Under the pieces are notes generated by a model. It had not been told where the DNA came from. It worked only from the letters and a program-made list of their open reading frames with translations, and did not search any database. A stretch of DNA of 64,000 nt, taken from the NCBI GenBank assembly GCA_965218935.1, contig CBDCMH010000007.1:372001-436000 (forward strand), read 5' to 3'. Origin of the DNA: JADFOI01 sp965218935 (lineage in GTDB: Bacteria > Acidobacteriota > UBA6911 > RPQK01 > JADFOI01). Positions 53,533 through 63,219 of the stretch are shown here, piece by piece; position 1 is the stretch's first letter; every line of letters begins with the position of its first letter. Position numbers and translations under genes: made by a program.

Positions 53533-54129
53533 CAGAGTTTAGGGCTGATCTGTTGAGGGGGCCGGGAATTTGCCTGTGTGGACAATCATCATAACAACAG
53601 CAAATCTTCTTTGTCCCTTTCTTGACCTCTCCTTTGGCTGAAATGACCCTGATGAAAGCTTCGTTCTGATGGACAAGTGTCTTGCTTTCTACCTAAAGTC
53701 ACCCCTAATTGCAAGTCCTTTTATCTGTTTGAACGACCAGACGGATAGGCCTGGACCTACCCTGTCCGGACGCCCTCTTCATCTCGTTAGAACTTGGGAG
53801 GGAGGGGAGGCCAGACTCCACTTCTTTCCCTCGTGACCCTCCTTGGGTTCCTCGCTTCATTGTCAGCGCCGGTATTCTGAAATGGGGAGGTCACTATCCA
53901 GGCCGAACAAACCTGTCCTTACCCGTTTTTTGAGCCGAGATCCACTAGCCTCAAAAAGGCAAACTCCTATATCGATATCCAAGAAAGTGCTTGACTTCGA
54001 TGTCAGCATCGTGTCGCATGGTTGCCAGTAGAGGGCTCGCTGAAATCGAAACATGAAACTAAGCCTAGCCAATCTTTGCTATGGGATTTATTGGGTCAAT
54101 CATCACCTCATTTCGATAGGAGCAAATCA
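53533..54129. other. 597-bp gap between divergent genes
   Basis: This lies between the DUF5916 gene and the amidohydrolase. It probably holds both promoters. TAGGAG just before 54130 is the amidohydrolase ribosome-binding site. Short frames here lack coding character, and I see no strong hairpin or repeat. Confidence 0.45.
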
Positions 54130-55803
54130 ATGGTAATGAGGAATCTTCTTCGAATTCTTGGATTAGCTGTGATCTGTGTAGCTTGTACGATGTTGACTGG
54201 GATGGGATTGCAGAGCGAAGAGGCGCTCGTAATCGAGGGTGGAACGATCATTGACGTCACGGGAGGTGCGCCTCGAACAGATACGACAATTATTATCCGC
54301 AACGGGCGCATTCAGGAAATAGGACCCCGTAACCAAGTGCGCCGCCCGGGTGGGGCCACAGTAATCGACGCAAAAGCCAAGTTCATCATACCGGGACTGA
54401 CTGACTGTCATGTCCACTATTATGATTATATGCCCCCTTTGTTTTTGGCCCATGGTGCTACGTCTGTCATGCTTCTAGGAGGACCTGTAGATTGGGAAAG
54501 AACTGTGAAAGAAGCGACGATTCGTGGGGAGCTGCGTGGTCCTAGGATTTTTCATGCCGGCGGTCATCTGGGAGGAAATGCAGCATATCTCCATAGTATC
54601 CCCCTGAGTCACCGCGAAGAGGCTATCGATGCCACCCGTAAATTGATTGAAAAGGGTGTGGACTACATGAAAATCTACACCCGAGCGACGCTCGACTTGG
54701 CGCAGGTCATAAGCGACGAAGCGCACAAAGCCGGGAAACGTGTAGTTGCTCACCTTGGGCCGCATATAAATGCTAGGGAGGCAGCAATCGCTGGAATCGA
54801 TATGTTGGCCCACGGTTCTGGCATTCCCCAAGCGACTTTCAAAGACCCAGTTGGAGATGCGCCAGATTCGATAGTAGGGCCAACATCTCTCATGCAGCGC
54901 GAGCTGCTTGCTGACCTGATCGATCTTTTGATAAAGGAAGATGTTTATATAGAGCCTGATCTGATTGTGATCACGAAAGGCATCCATCCATTATCGGCCA
55001 AATTCGCGCTTGAAAACCAAATTCTATTCAGCGATGTTGAGCTGCGCTTCGTGCCGGAAAATGCGATCCGAAGGTGGTTTATGAGCTTTAGCCGTCGTGA
55101 TCAAGAAACAAAAGAGATTCTAGAGAAGGGATATGAAAATCTCACACTCTTTTATCGGCAGTTTGTGGAATCGGGTGGCAAGCTAATGGCGGGTACCGAC
55201 ACAAGCATATTTCCTCCTGGTATTAGCTTACACCAGGAACTCGAACTGCTCGTACATGCGGGAATACTATCGCCCTTGCAAGCGATTGCTTCGGCGACCC
55301 AAATTCCAGCTGAGTTTCTGGGGCGCAGCGAAGACTTGGGTACGGTTGAGGAAGGCAAACTAGCTGATCTTGTTATTTTGAACTCCGATCCGCTGGAGGA
55401 TATTTACAACACTCGAGATATTTTCGAAGTGATTAAGGAAGGAAAGGTCATTGATCGCGCCTATCATCGCTATTTTACGAACCCTGTTCCAAGACCCTTC
55501 CCGGAAGCCGGTGGCGAGTTCGAAACGCCCCATATAGAATCAGTGACGCCGGACGCCATATCCTGTGCTGAGACAAATGTTCTGACAATTCGGGGTAGTG
55601 GTTTTGCTCGACAGAGCTGGGCAAGAATAGACGGGGTTGGCTACGACATCAACTTTGTTAGCTCCACCGAGATCAGGGTAGAAGTGAATTGTCAAAGGTT
55701 TGCTTTTTCCGGAACCCACTCTCTGGTGTTGGTAAATCCGAAACCGATTAAAGGAATTCAGAGTGATGTTTCGAATGAGGTCAGGTTTGTTGTTCTAAAG
55801 TAA
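54130..55803 (+). CDS. secreted amidohydrolase with C-terminal TIG/IPT-like domain
   Basis: 557 residues from the ATG at 54130 (AGGAG seven bases upstream; a longer frame to 54022 has no such site). Signal or lipid-type N-terminus about 1-25 (ILGLAVICVACTMLTGMG). The amidohydrolase domain has the HxH at 94-96 (TDCHVHYYD), a candidate carboxylated lysine in DYMKIYTRATLDLAQ, further metal histidines in VVAHLGPHIN, and the closing EEGKLADLVILNSDP. From about residue 472 an Ig-like TIG/IPT domain follows (IESVTPDAISCAETNVLTIR, GSGFARQSWARIDG). Fusion of a hydrolase with a TIG domain is unusual. The DNA is slightly more A+T-rich than the neighbours. Confidence 0.82.
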   Translation: MVMRNLLRILGLAVICVACTMLTGMGLQSEEALVIEGGTIIDVTGGAPRTDTTIIIRNGRIQEIGPRNQVRRPGGATVIDAKAKFIIPGLTDCHVHYYDYMPPLFLAHGATSVMLLGGPVDWERTVKEATIRGELRGPRIFHAGGHLGGNAAYLHSIPLSHREEAIDATRKLIEKGVDYMKIYTRATLDLAQVISDEAHKAGKRVVAHLGPHINAREAAIAGIDMLAHGSGIPQATFKDPVGDAPDSIVGPTSLMQRELLADLIDLLIKEDVYIEPDLIVITKGIHPLSAKFALENQILFSDVELRFVPENAIRRWFMSFSRRDQETKEILEKGYENLTLFYRQFVESGGKLMAGTDTSIFPPGISLHQELELLVHAGILSPLQAIASATQIPAEFLGRSEDLGTVEEGKLADLVILNSDPLEDIYNTRDIFEVIKEGKVIDRAYHRYFTNPVPRPFPEAGGEFETPHIESVTPDAISCAETNVLTIRGSGFARQSWARIDGVGYDINFVSSTEIRVEVNCQRFAFSGTHSLVLVNPKPIKGIQSDVSNEVRFVVLK

Positions 55804-56074
55804 GCTGTCATCGAATTCGTTGTGACGACATGATGGCCTATAAGCTGGCACCACTGGCGGATTGGGTTGCAAACGGCAATTCGCCTGACTTCCTCATCGC
55901 CACCCCTCCAATAGGGTGATTTCTCTCCCATGGGCCTGCACGCCCAAAAGAAGACTGCCGCGGGGTGATCAGGATTCCACTTGTCGCTCTGGGCGCGAAC
56001 CTCTCAGGCTTCGCGAGGGTCAGGAGTAGAGCGAACACGAGGGAATAGGGTCAAAGACCTCAGACGGGAAGATT

Positions 56075-57469
56075 CTAGGGGGACTTCACGAAGTCAACGG
56101 CTTGCCGGGCCGTCCGGCGTGCTGTTTCGATGCAATCGGGAATGCCCACACCGCCGAAATAAGCTCCCGTGAAGAATAGTCCGGGGTGCCCTTTCAGGGC
56201 TCGACCGATTTGATCCAGTCTCCGGGCATGCCCCAGGGTGAGTTGCGGCAAGGCTTTTCGAGCGTGCAGGACCCGAGTAAAGATGGGCTGGCAGGAAATC
56301 TCCAAAACCCGTTGCAACTCGTCGTGCACCTTCTGGGCGGCTCCTTGATCCGAAATCTCCGCTCGTTCTTGCCGGCCATCCTGGATGGAACATCGAAGCA
56401 GTACAGTGTCGGGCGGGCAACGGTCTTCGAATTTGCTGCTGACCCAGGTGCAGGCATCGATAACGGTGGCTTCTTTTCGGGGTACGACGAAACCATGTCC
56501 GTTTAAAGGGTGTGCGAACTCTCCTCGTTTGTAGGCCAGGTACACGATCACCGTCGAAAAATAGGGGATTTGTCTCAAAACCTGGGCGGCTTCAGAATTC
56601 ACCGGGTTTATGATTCCAGCAGCGGCGGCGGCAGGCGTCGACAGGATGAGTGAATCGAAGGCATCTTCGAATGTGGCGCTCTTGACGCGATAACGGGAGG
56701 AATCCGACTGGACCTGGATGTCCGCCACGTTTCGGTGAATCGAAATCTCGGATAGCCTGTCGGTCAGTCCACTGATCAGACAGGACATCCCGGGTCGCAG
56801 GGTAAGAAAGGAAGGTTGAGAAGAAGTAGATCGCTGCCGCGAAGCCTTGCGCATTCCTTTCCAGAGGCTCCCGAACTTTTGTTCAAGCTGGTAGACGCGG
56901 GGAAGAGCACTGGCTGTACTCAGCCTTCGGATGTCCCCTCCGTAAATGGCTGAAACGAGCGGCTCGGCCACTTTTTGTGTGAGCTCTTGTCCCAGACGTC
57001 GGGTGAGAAAAGAGTCGACGCTCATGTCTCCGCTACTGGGTCTGATCAGGGGTTCCAGGAAGGCACGGAGCTTGCCTGAGGTACTGATCAGGGAGGAGGA
57101 CCAAAAAGGCCGAATACGAACAGGGGAGAGAAACTCCATACCCTGGGGAAGGGGTTGGAGCCTGGAGTCTTGAAGGACAAAGGTTTGACGCAGTTGGTCA
57201 TTGGAGCCCATAACCTTATCGCCAAGCCCCAGTTCCTTGATCAATTCAAGGGTTTGGGGTTTGAAGGCCACAAAGTTTTGGGGCCCACCCTCGAGCAGAA
57301 AACCCTCAGTCTTCTCGCTCCAAATGACGCCGCCCAAACGATCGGATCGTTCCAGGATCGTCACCTCGATCTCAAGGTTTTGCTCAAGACTCTCCTGAAT
57401 CAGATAGTGGGCGGTGGCCAACCCCGAGATGCCTCCTCCGATGATTCCGATCTTCGCCGCATGCCCCAT
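56075..57469 (-). CDS. hemG: protoporphyrinogen oxidase (oxygen-dependent type)
   Basis: 464 residues of the HemY/PPOX flavoprotein family; it converts protoporphyrinogen IX to protoporphyrin IX in heme synthesis. The dinucleotide motif IGIIGGGISGLATAHYL is at the N-terminus, followed by ERSDRLGGVIWSE and FLLEGGPQNFVAFKP (FAD contacts). The C-terminal GLFFTGAYFGGVGIPDCIE is the typical FAD/GxGIxDCI end. Other heme genes are absent nearby. The symbol hemG is used for this enzyme in several phyla; hemY is the older name. Confidence 0.9.
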   Translation of the reverse strand: MGHAAKIGIIGGGISGLATAHYLIQESLEQNLEIEVTILERSDRLGGVIWSEKTEGFLLEGGPQNFVAFKPQTLELIKELGLGDKVMGSNDQLRQTFVLQDSRLQPLPQGMEFLSPVRIRPFWSSSLISTSGKLRAFLEPLIRPSSGDMSVDSFLTRRLGQELTQKVAEPLVSAIYGGDIRRLSTASALPRVYQLEQKFGSLWKGMRKASRQRSTSSQPSFLTLRPGMSCLISGLTDRLSEISIHRNVADIQVQSDSSRYRVKSATFEDAFDSLILSTPAAAAAGIINPVNSEAAQVLRQIPYFSTVIVYLAYKRGEFAHPLNGHGFVVPRKEATVIDACTWVSSKFEDRCPPDTVLLRCSIQDGRQERAEISDQGAAQKVHDELQRVLEISCQPIFTRVLHARKALPQLTLGHARRLDQIGRALKGHPGLFFTGAYFGGVGIPDCIETARRTARQAVDFVKSP

Positions 57470-57654
57470 TGCTGGCGTCAGGTTAATGGATCGTCGCGCA
57501 ATCCGGCAAGTGAGATCAGTGTGTGGGTGCAGAGCACCGTTGGCAGCAGGGGATGTCGCCCCAGGAACGCGAACAGATCGATCAGTTCTACCGAGAGCGC
57601 TACGGGGAGTCCCCCTAGCCGGGGAATGGGAAGCTGTCGATGGAAGGCCTCAAC

Positions 57655-58737
57655 TCAGCCCACCTGCTCGAGTTGAGCCGGGGTGTTGACATCTTGCCAG
57701 GCGGTGACTAGAGAGGAGGGAGGCGAGGGCGTCATGATTTCGGGAAGGGTGGCCAAACGAGAAAGGGAAAACTCGCCTTTGGAGGCTAGATTTTCCAGCG
57801 GGAGACGAGAGCGGAAATCGTAGTGAGCGAGAAGAGGTTCGATCCCATCCTCCGGTCCTTGCAGCTGGGGAAGCGTAGCCCAAACTCCTGGGGCACGGGT
57901 GGAGAGGAGCCATTCTAGAGCAGGTAAGGAGAGCAGTGGCAGGTCGCAGGCAGTCACCAACCAGGAGGACCTGGGGGACCATCTCAAAGCCGCCAGAATT
58001 CCAGCCATTGGCCCGCGGACATTAGGCACGTCCACCAGGCCATCATAGTCTTTCACCCTTTCGGGTAGTGTACCCGTCCCTGCAATAATGACCCTTGAAG
58101 TCAGTTGATCCAGCACTTCCACAGTTCGTTCAATCCAGGTTCTTCCGTTCTTTTGGATCATGTGCTTGGGATGGCCCATGCGACTGCTTTGACCACCAAT
58201 CAGGACACATCCTAGAACGGGCGTCTTGAGCCATTGTTGGGCGAACCAGTCATCCAGAATCGAGAGGAAGGACTCGAGGCGGTCTGAGCCCGGAGGTAGG
58301 GTCGCAACGATTTGTTCGATCTCCTGGGGAGCCGCGCTTTGAGCCGAATTCACGAGCCACACCTTGGGGAGTGACAAGTTCTTGTGGCCTTCCACCAACA
58401 CCAGGTCGTACTTGGGGAGGATTGAATCGAGAATAGCCGCCCAATTCAAGTGAGCCGCCTCGCGCGACCTCATTAACCCTTCCTCTGACCCTTTTAGAAA
58501 AACATCGGCTCCGGAACGGAAGAGTCGATCACTGTCCTTTCCAGGATGGTCTACTTGGATCTCGTGGTGAGTGTGCTTGAGCACCGCCACCTTGAGCCCT
58601 TTTTCACAAAGGTGTGGGACTGCACTCTCTAAGAGGTTCGTTTTTCCGGAGCCACTCCAACCGCATATGCCGAAAGCGGGCAAATTGGTCAGTGGCGTCT
58701 CCACGTTCTCGCCTGAGGGCTCCATTGAATGTGCCAT
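57655..58737 (-). CDS. mobA: MobB-MobA fusion, molybdenum cofactor guanylation
   Basis: 360 residues with two domains. The N-terminal MobB GTPase domain has the P-loop GWSGSGKT (26-33), KHTHHEIQVDHPGKDS and VLVEGHKNL. The C-terminal MobA guanylyltransferase domain starts at about residue 176 with LIGGQSSRMGHPK and contains DVPNVRGPMAGILAAL and ACDLPLLSLPALEWL. MobA attaches GMP to molybdopterin, while MobB is thought to help supply GTP or load the cofactor. Fusions of the two are known but less common than separate genes, usually in this B-A order. It complements the two molybdenum hydroxylases in the window, although those may use the CMP form instead. Confidence 0.88.
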   Translation of the reverse strand: MAHSMEPSGENVETPLTNLPAFGICGWSGSGKTNLLESAVPHLCEKGLKVAVLKHTHHEIQVDHPGKDSDRLFRSGADVFLKGSEEGLMRSREAAHLNWAAILDSILPKYDLVLVEGHKNLSLPKVWLVNSAQSAAPQEIEQIVATLPPGSDRLESFLSILDDWFAQQWLKTPVLGCVLIGGQSSRMGHPKHMIQKNGRTWIERTVEVLDQLTSRVIIAGTGTLPERVKDYDGLVDVPNVRGPMAGILAALRWSPRSSWLVTACDLPLLSLPALEWLLSTRAPGVWATLPQLQGPEDGIEPLLAHYDFRSRLPLENLASKGEFSLSRLATLPEIMTPSPPSSLVTAWQDVNTPAQLEQVG

Positions 58738-58866
58738 CGGTCAAGACTCTGTTCAAAAGGTATATTGAATCATGATAGACCCAAAATGGATAGCCTCTGC
58801 GGATCCAGATTCTTCAACAAACGGCCCCGGGAATTCTGTTTTCGCTGTCTCCCCAACTAAGAGGAA

Positions 58867-60621
58867 TCAGATTCTAGCCTGATAGGTATAGAGCTGATGA
58901 TAGCGGCCTTCCTTTTGGATCAATTCATCGTGGGTTCTCCGTTCCACGATCTGTCCTTCTTCGATCACCAGAATCTGATGGGCCTGGCGGATGGTGCTCA
59001 AGCGGTGGGCGATGACCAGTGTGGTCCGTCCTTTCATCAGGGTTTTCAGACTTTCCTGAATGTAGCGCTCGCTTTCGGCATCAAGGTTGGAGGTCGCCTC
59101 GTCCAGGATAAGAATTCTGGGATTGGCCAGGAGGGCGCGGGCGATGGCAACCCGCTGGCGCTGTCCACCTGAGAGTTTGACGCCGCGCTCCCCGATCAGG
59201 GTTTCCACACCGTTGGCAAGGCGATCCGTGAATTCCTTCACGTTGGCCGCTTCAACGGCCTCTTCCAGTTCTGCCTGGCTGGCTTCGGGCCTACCGAAGA
59301 AGATGTTTTCCCGGATGCTTCCATCGAACAGGAAATCGTCCTGTAGAACCACGCCCAATTGGCTTCGGTAACTTTCCAGGGTTGCCTTGGACAAATCCTG
59401 GCCGTCGATTCTCACCACCCCGGTCAGCGGCTTCATGAAGGAAGCGGCCAGTCCGGCTATAGTGGTCTTCCCCGAACCCGAACTGCCCACCAGCGCGGTG
59501 ACGGTGTCGGCGGGAGCCCGAAAGCTAATGTTGCTGAGCACCTCGGTGTCTTCCTCGTAGGAAAAGGACACGTTCTCGAAGGAGAGATCTCCGGTCACCT
59601 CCCGGAGGGCGATGTTGCGCTGCGGGTCGCCATGTTCTGGATCGGTGTTGAGAATCTCTTCCGTTCGGTCCAGCCCAGCGAAAGCTTCAGTCATCTGGCT
59701 GCCGATATTACTCATCTGCACGATGGGAGCGATCAGAAAGCCCAGATAAAGCGTGAAGGCGAAGAAGTCACCCAAAGTCATTTCGCCTTGCATGATCATG
59801 GAACCCCCAACCCCCATGATGGCGACGGCTGCCAAACCCAGCAGCAGGGAAGCTGAGCTGGTCACTAGACTGGTGGCCGTTAAGGACTTCTTTACATTTT
59901 GGAAAAGCCGCTCCACCCCGAGTTCGAAGACCCGAACTTCGTGAGCCTCCGCGTTGAAGCCTTTGATGACTCTGATCCCACTCAGTGACTCGGTGAGCCG
60001 ACCGGTGACCTCGGCGTTAATCTGCCCACGCTCTCGAAAAACCGGTCGGATGTAGCCAAACGCTTTCAGAGAAATCACGCCGAAAGCCGCAAGGGGGACC
60101 AGTACATACAGGGTCATGAGAGCATTGATTCTAACCAGCAGAGCAAAGGCCACTAGGGCGCTTAGAGTCCCTCCCACCAACTGGACCAGACCCGTTCCCA
60201 CCAGATTACGAACTCCCTCCACATCGGTCATAATGCGGGAGACCAATTCCCCTGATTTCGTGTTGTCGAAATAACGTACCGGCAGCTGGATGATGTGTTT
60301 TTGAACTTTGGCTCGCAAAAGAGAAATCAGGTGTTGGGCTTCTACACTGAGGAGCCGGGTTAAAAAGAACGATGTCGACGCCTGCACGAGAATGGCAGAG
60401 GCCACTACCAGAAGGATCAGCCTCAAGAGGGAGAGGTCAGCCTGGCTGATGGCGTTGTCGATCAAGAACTTGCTGGAGCCGGGCAGAACTAAACCGGCAA
60501 GTCGATTGAGGACGATGAGAACCAGTCCCAACAGAACGAGTTTTCTTCTGGGCCAGACAATGGTGCGAAAGGCATAGCGCACGGTTGTCAGTGAGGGTTT
60601 GTTCGATTTCTTTTTCGCCAT
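58867..60621 (-). CDS. ABC exporter, half-transporter (MsbA-like)
   Basis: 584 residues. A six-helix transmembrane domain (about 20-310) is fused to an ATPase domain with Walker A GSSGSGKTT (379-387), the Q-loop region VVLQDDFLF, signature LSGGQ (483-487), Walker B ILILDE (503-508) and switch His539 (VIAHRLSTI). It should work as a homodimer exporting a lipid, peptide or drug; MsbA-like lipid A export is possible but not provable from sequence. Divergent from the sterol-desaturase-family gene. AGGAAGATC precedes the ATG. Confidence 0.9.
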   Translation of the reverse strand: MAKKKSNKPSLTTVRYAFRTIVWPRRKLVLLGLVLIVLNRLAGLVLPGSSKFLIDNAISQADLSLLRLILLVVASAILVQASTSFFLTRLLSVEAQHLISLLRAKVQKHIIQLPVRYFDNTKSGELVSRIMTDVEGVRNLVGTGLVQLVGGTLSALVAFALLVRINALMTLYVLVPLAAFGVISLKAFGYIRPVFRERGQINAEVTGRLTESLSGIRVIKGFNAEAHEVRVFELGVERLFQNVKKSLTATSLVTSSASLLLGLAAVAIMGVGGSMIMQGEMTLGDFFAFTLYLGFLIAPIVQMSNIGSQMTEAFAGLDRTEEILNTDPEHGDPQRNIALREVTGDLSFENVSFSYEEDTEVLSNISFRAPADTVTALVGSSGSGKTTIAGLAASFMKPLTGVVRIDGQDLSKATLESYRSQLGVVLQDDFLFDGSIRENIFFGRPEASQAELEEAVEAANVKEFTDRLANGVETLIGERGVKLSGGQRQRVAIARALLANPRILILDEATSNLDAESERYIQESLKTLMKGRTTLVIAHRLSTIRQAHQILVIEEGQIVERRTHDELIQKEGRYHQLYTYQARI

Positions 60622-60650
60622 AATAAGATCTTCCTATGCAATGTGGGGAC

Positions 60651-60696
60651 GTGTCCTCCGTTGCCCTATTTTCAAAAACCAGGAAACGGGGGACAC
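60651..60696. repeat. 12-bp inverted repeat between divergent genes
   Basis: GTGTCCTCCGTT (60651-60662) pairs with AACGGGGGACAC (60685-60696), with one mismatch (a G-T pair), across a 22-base spacer. It lies in the 122-base divergent promoter region of the ABC exporter and desaturase genes. It could be an operator or a small dispersed repeat. Confidence 0.45.
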
Positions 60697-60743
60697 GCCT
60701 CCATACATGATATCCTTTGGGCGCGTCAGTTAGGAGTCTCCCT

Positions 60744-61622
60744 ATGACGGAGTGGATCATCAGCAACGAGTCCGTCATTCGTTTGGGTTCTTTTGCCGGC
60801 ATTTTTGGCCTGATGGCCATTTGGGAGGTCCTTGCTTCCCGTCGTGAGCTCACCACCAGTAAAGGCAGGCGCTGGGTGGGCAACCTGAGCCTCGTTGCTC
60901 TGGATACCCTCATTGTACGCTTGCTTTTTCCCACGGCAGCGCTGGGAATGGCCTTGATGGTGCAGGACTTGGGCTGGGGTGTTCTGAATATCCTTTCTGT
61001 CCCTTACTGGGCCGCCGTGGTGATCTCGGTGGCTGTGCTGGATTTTGCCATCTACCTTCAACACGTCATGTTTCACGCCTTCCCAGCCTTGTGGCGGCTG
61101 CACATGGTTCACCATGCCGATCTTGACCTGGATGTAACCAGCGGCTCCCGATTCCATCCCATTGAGATCGTTCTGTCAATGTTGATCAAGGTGGCGGTGA
61201 TTTCCGCTCTGGGGCCTCCCCTCCTGGGCGTGCTGATTTTTGAGGTCGTGCTCAACGCACTGGCCATGTTCAACCACGCCAATGCGTGCATTCCGCTACC
61301 GCTGGACCGTGTGCTACGCTGGATCATCGTCACGCCGGACATGCACCGGGTTCATCATTCGGTGGAAAGACCGGAGTACAATACCAACTTTGGCTTCAAC
61401 TTGTCCTGCTGGGACCGCCTGCTGGGCACCTACAAAGATCAGCCTGCCAAAGGGCATCTGGGGATGACCATCGGGCTGAAGAGTTTCCGGGATCGCACCT
61501 GGCAAACGCTCCCGAGGATCCTGGCCATGCCCTTTTTCAAGCCGGACGCGCCGCCAACGCCAGGCGGCCAAGAAATGCAGCGGGAGTCGTCAGAGATTGA
61601 GTCTAGGAAAGATGATCCCTGA
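60744..61622 (+). CDS. sterol desaturase/fatty-acid hydroxylase family membrane protein
   Basis: 292 residues from the ATG at 60744 (TAGGAG upstream). Several membrane segments surround the di-iron histidine clusters of the family: LQHVMFH, WRLHMVHHADLDLD with the HxxHH pattern, FNHAN and MHRVHHS. Such enzymes hydroxylate or desaturate lipids, sterols or hopanoid-like compounds at the membrane, or oxidise other hydrophobic substrates; the substrate here is unknown. Its 3' end overlaps the convergent YeiH gene by 33 bases. Confidence 0.87.
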   Translation: MTEWIISNESVIRLGSFAGIFGLMAIWEVLASRRELTTSKGRRWVGNLSLVALDTLIVRLLFPTAALGMALMVQDLGWGVLNILSVPYWAAVVISVAVLDFAIYLQHVMFHAFPALWRLHMVHHADLDLDVTSGSRFHPIEIVLSMLIKVAVISALGPPLLGVLIFEVVLNALAMFNHANACIPLPLDRVLRWIIVTPDMHRVHHSVERPEYNTNFGFNLSCWDRLLGTYKDQPAKGHLGMTIGLKSFRDRTWQTLPRILAMPFFKPDAPPTPGGQEMQRESSEIESRKDDP

Positions 61623-62873
61623 AAAGACCAGCCAAGCCACGAGAAGCGTGAGCACAAGGTTAAACGATTGCCCCAGGCAATAGAGAAGAAGGGGACGCCC
61701 GCTCCCCATTTGCTGAGCCATCACGCGGAAGTTCGAATCCATCCCAATACACAGGAAAGCCAAACAGAAAAACCAGGCGCGAAAGTTCTTAGAGATTCCC
61801 AGTGATTCATCAACCTGTTCGGAACCGAGCAGCGGAACAAGAAGGAGGGAAACCACAAGAGAGGCTAAAATAAAGCCCACAACGAACTTTGGAAAACGAT
61901 TCCAAATCTCAACAAGACCAGGACGTTGAACGCCAGCCGGCTCAATGCGAGTGACCCAGTAGAGAGCAATGAAAAAGGCAATAACACCAATGAGGACGTT
62001 CTGGACCATCTTGATGACGGCCGCGGTCTGCATTGCTTGATCTCCCAGCAGTTGACCGGCCGCCACAACTGCTCCAGTTGAATCGATAGTGCCCCCAATC
62101 CAGGCCCCCGCCACGAGGGGATCCATACCCAACCACCGACAGAAGAGAGGCATCAAGACCATCATCACCACGGTAAAGATCAGGGTCATCCCGACGGCTA
62201 AAGTCAGATGCTCTTTCTTTGCCCGACTGGCCCCGGCGGCTGCGATGGCTGCAGAAACGCCGCAGACCGATGTTGCTGCAGAGATGGTCACTGCAAAGGA
62301 GGGAGGCAAGCGAAGAAACCGGTAACCAAACCAGAACATGCCAACTAAGACAATCGGAGTTACCCCCCAAGCCACAATGATCCCGTACCGTCCTAGAGTC
62401 AGGATTTTGCCGAACACAATTTCCGCTCCCAGAATCACTAGCCCCGTTTTGATGAAGAGTTCCGCTTGAACCGCCGGCTTCAGCCAATCTGGAACCCCCA
62501 GGAAATTACTGACCAGGAGTCCAACTAGGAGAGCCCATAGGGCATAGCCAAGACCATAGGCGGCAAGAATGCTGTTACCGGCTATGAAAAAGCTCAGCAG
62601 CGAAAGGAAAAACACGGCTGGAAAGGCCAGCAGGAAACGACTGGCTCGTTTTTTCATAGCGCCCATTGCCAGAGCCGAGAGTCCTCCTAGCTCAACCATT
62701 AGAAGGAGCAACGGAAGCCAAAGCTCTCGGGGAAATCCATCTGGGGGGGAAGACCATTTTGGAAGGACAGGGATGAGTGTAACCAACCCCGTGAACACCA
62801 GAAGCAGCAAGAAAAATCCGATCCAGACCGCCCACCAGTCCTCGGAGTCAACAAGTTCTTTCCAACCGCTCAT
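61590..62873 (-). CDS. YeiH/YadS-type putative membrane transporter
   Basis: 427 residues with about eleven hydrophobic segments. The family core is present: PAVQAELFIKTGLVILGAEI, ATSVCGVSAAIAAAGASRAK and IGGTIDSTGAVVAAGQLLGD. These proteins are annotated as putative sulfate exporters or general anion carriers; direct evidence for substrates is thin. The N-terminal extra segment (WWAVWIGFFLLLLVFTGLV) is longer than in E. coli YeiH. The gene begins 18 bases after the small membrane-protein gene, suggesting a two-gene unit. Confidence 0.85.
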   Translation of the reverse strand: MSGWKELVDSEDWWAVWIGFFLLLLVFTGLVTLIPVLPKWSSPPDGFPRELWLPLLLLMVELGGLSALAMGAMKKRASRFLLAFPAVFFLSLLSFFIAGNSILAAYGLGYALWALLVGLLVSNFLGVPDWLKPAVQAELFIKTGLVILGAEIVFGKILTLGRYGIIVAWGVTPIVLVGMFWFGYRFLRLPPSFAVTISAATSVCGVSAAIAAAGASRAKKEHLTLAVGMTLIFTVVMMVLMPLFCRWLGMDPLVAGAWIGGTIDSTGAVVAAGQLLGDQAMQTAAVIKMVQNVLIGVIAFFIALYWVTRIEPAGVQRPGLVEIWNRFPKFVVGFILASLVVSLLLVPLLGSEQVDESLGISKNFRAWFFCLAFLCIGMDSNFRVMAQQMGSGRPLLLYCLGQSFNLVLTLLVAWLVFSGIIFPRLNL

Positions 62874-62891
62874 CGTTCTTTTTAGATTATG

Positions 62892-63074
62892 TTAGTCTTG
62901 AGATGATCTCATCGAAGTATCTACAGTACTGAGTATCTCTTCTAAGTCTTCGAGGTCTGTATAAAACAGAACCCCGGCGTCACGACCCCTTTCCCAGTTT
63001 GTCTGCACCACCGGCGAGAACCAGCAGAGTGCCAGTATCGCCAGGAGGAGAAGTAAATAAATCCATGCTTTCAT
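62892..63074 (-). CDS. small membrane protein preceding the YeiH gene
   Basis: 60 residues: an N-terminal membrane segment (WIYLLLLLAILALCWFSPVV) and an acidic helical tail (LEDLEEILSTVDTSMRSS). It lies 18 bases upstream of the YeiH gene on the same strand. The ribosome-binding site is weak. No family is recognised; a small accessory subunit of the transporter is possible. Confidence 0.5.
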   Translation of the reverse strand: MKAWIYLLLLLAILALCWFSPVVQTNWERGRDAGVLFYTDLEDLEEILSTVDTSMRSSQD

Positions 63075-63090
63075 GACTGAACTCGTTCAG

Positions 63091-63111
63091 TGTTTATGTA
63101 TAATCCCGGCC
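63091..63111. repeat. dispersed palindromic repeat, single arm
   Basis: TTTATGTATAATCCCGGCCAG resembles the right arm of the element at 31498-31679. It sits between divergent genes, and only one arm is recognisable. Confidence 0.45.
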
Positions 63112-63219
63112 AGGGTCTTGGCAAAATCTTAACAGGGTCTCACGATTCCACAATTGAGGTGGATTCTTTCCGGTGGGATCATTTATAACTTATTCCTGGC
63201 TGTAAAGGAAGGACTTCCT

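Noticed and set aside
57532..57624. Short frame reading MSPQEREQIDQFYRERYG before a stop, between the MobB-MobA and heme genes.
   Set aside because: It looks protein-like but is only 20-30 codons with no ribosome-binding site; could be a remnant, not supported as a gene.
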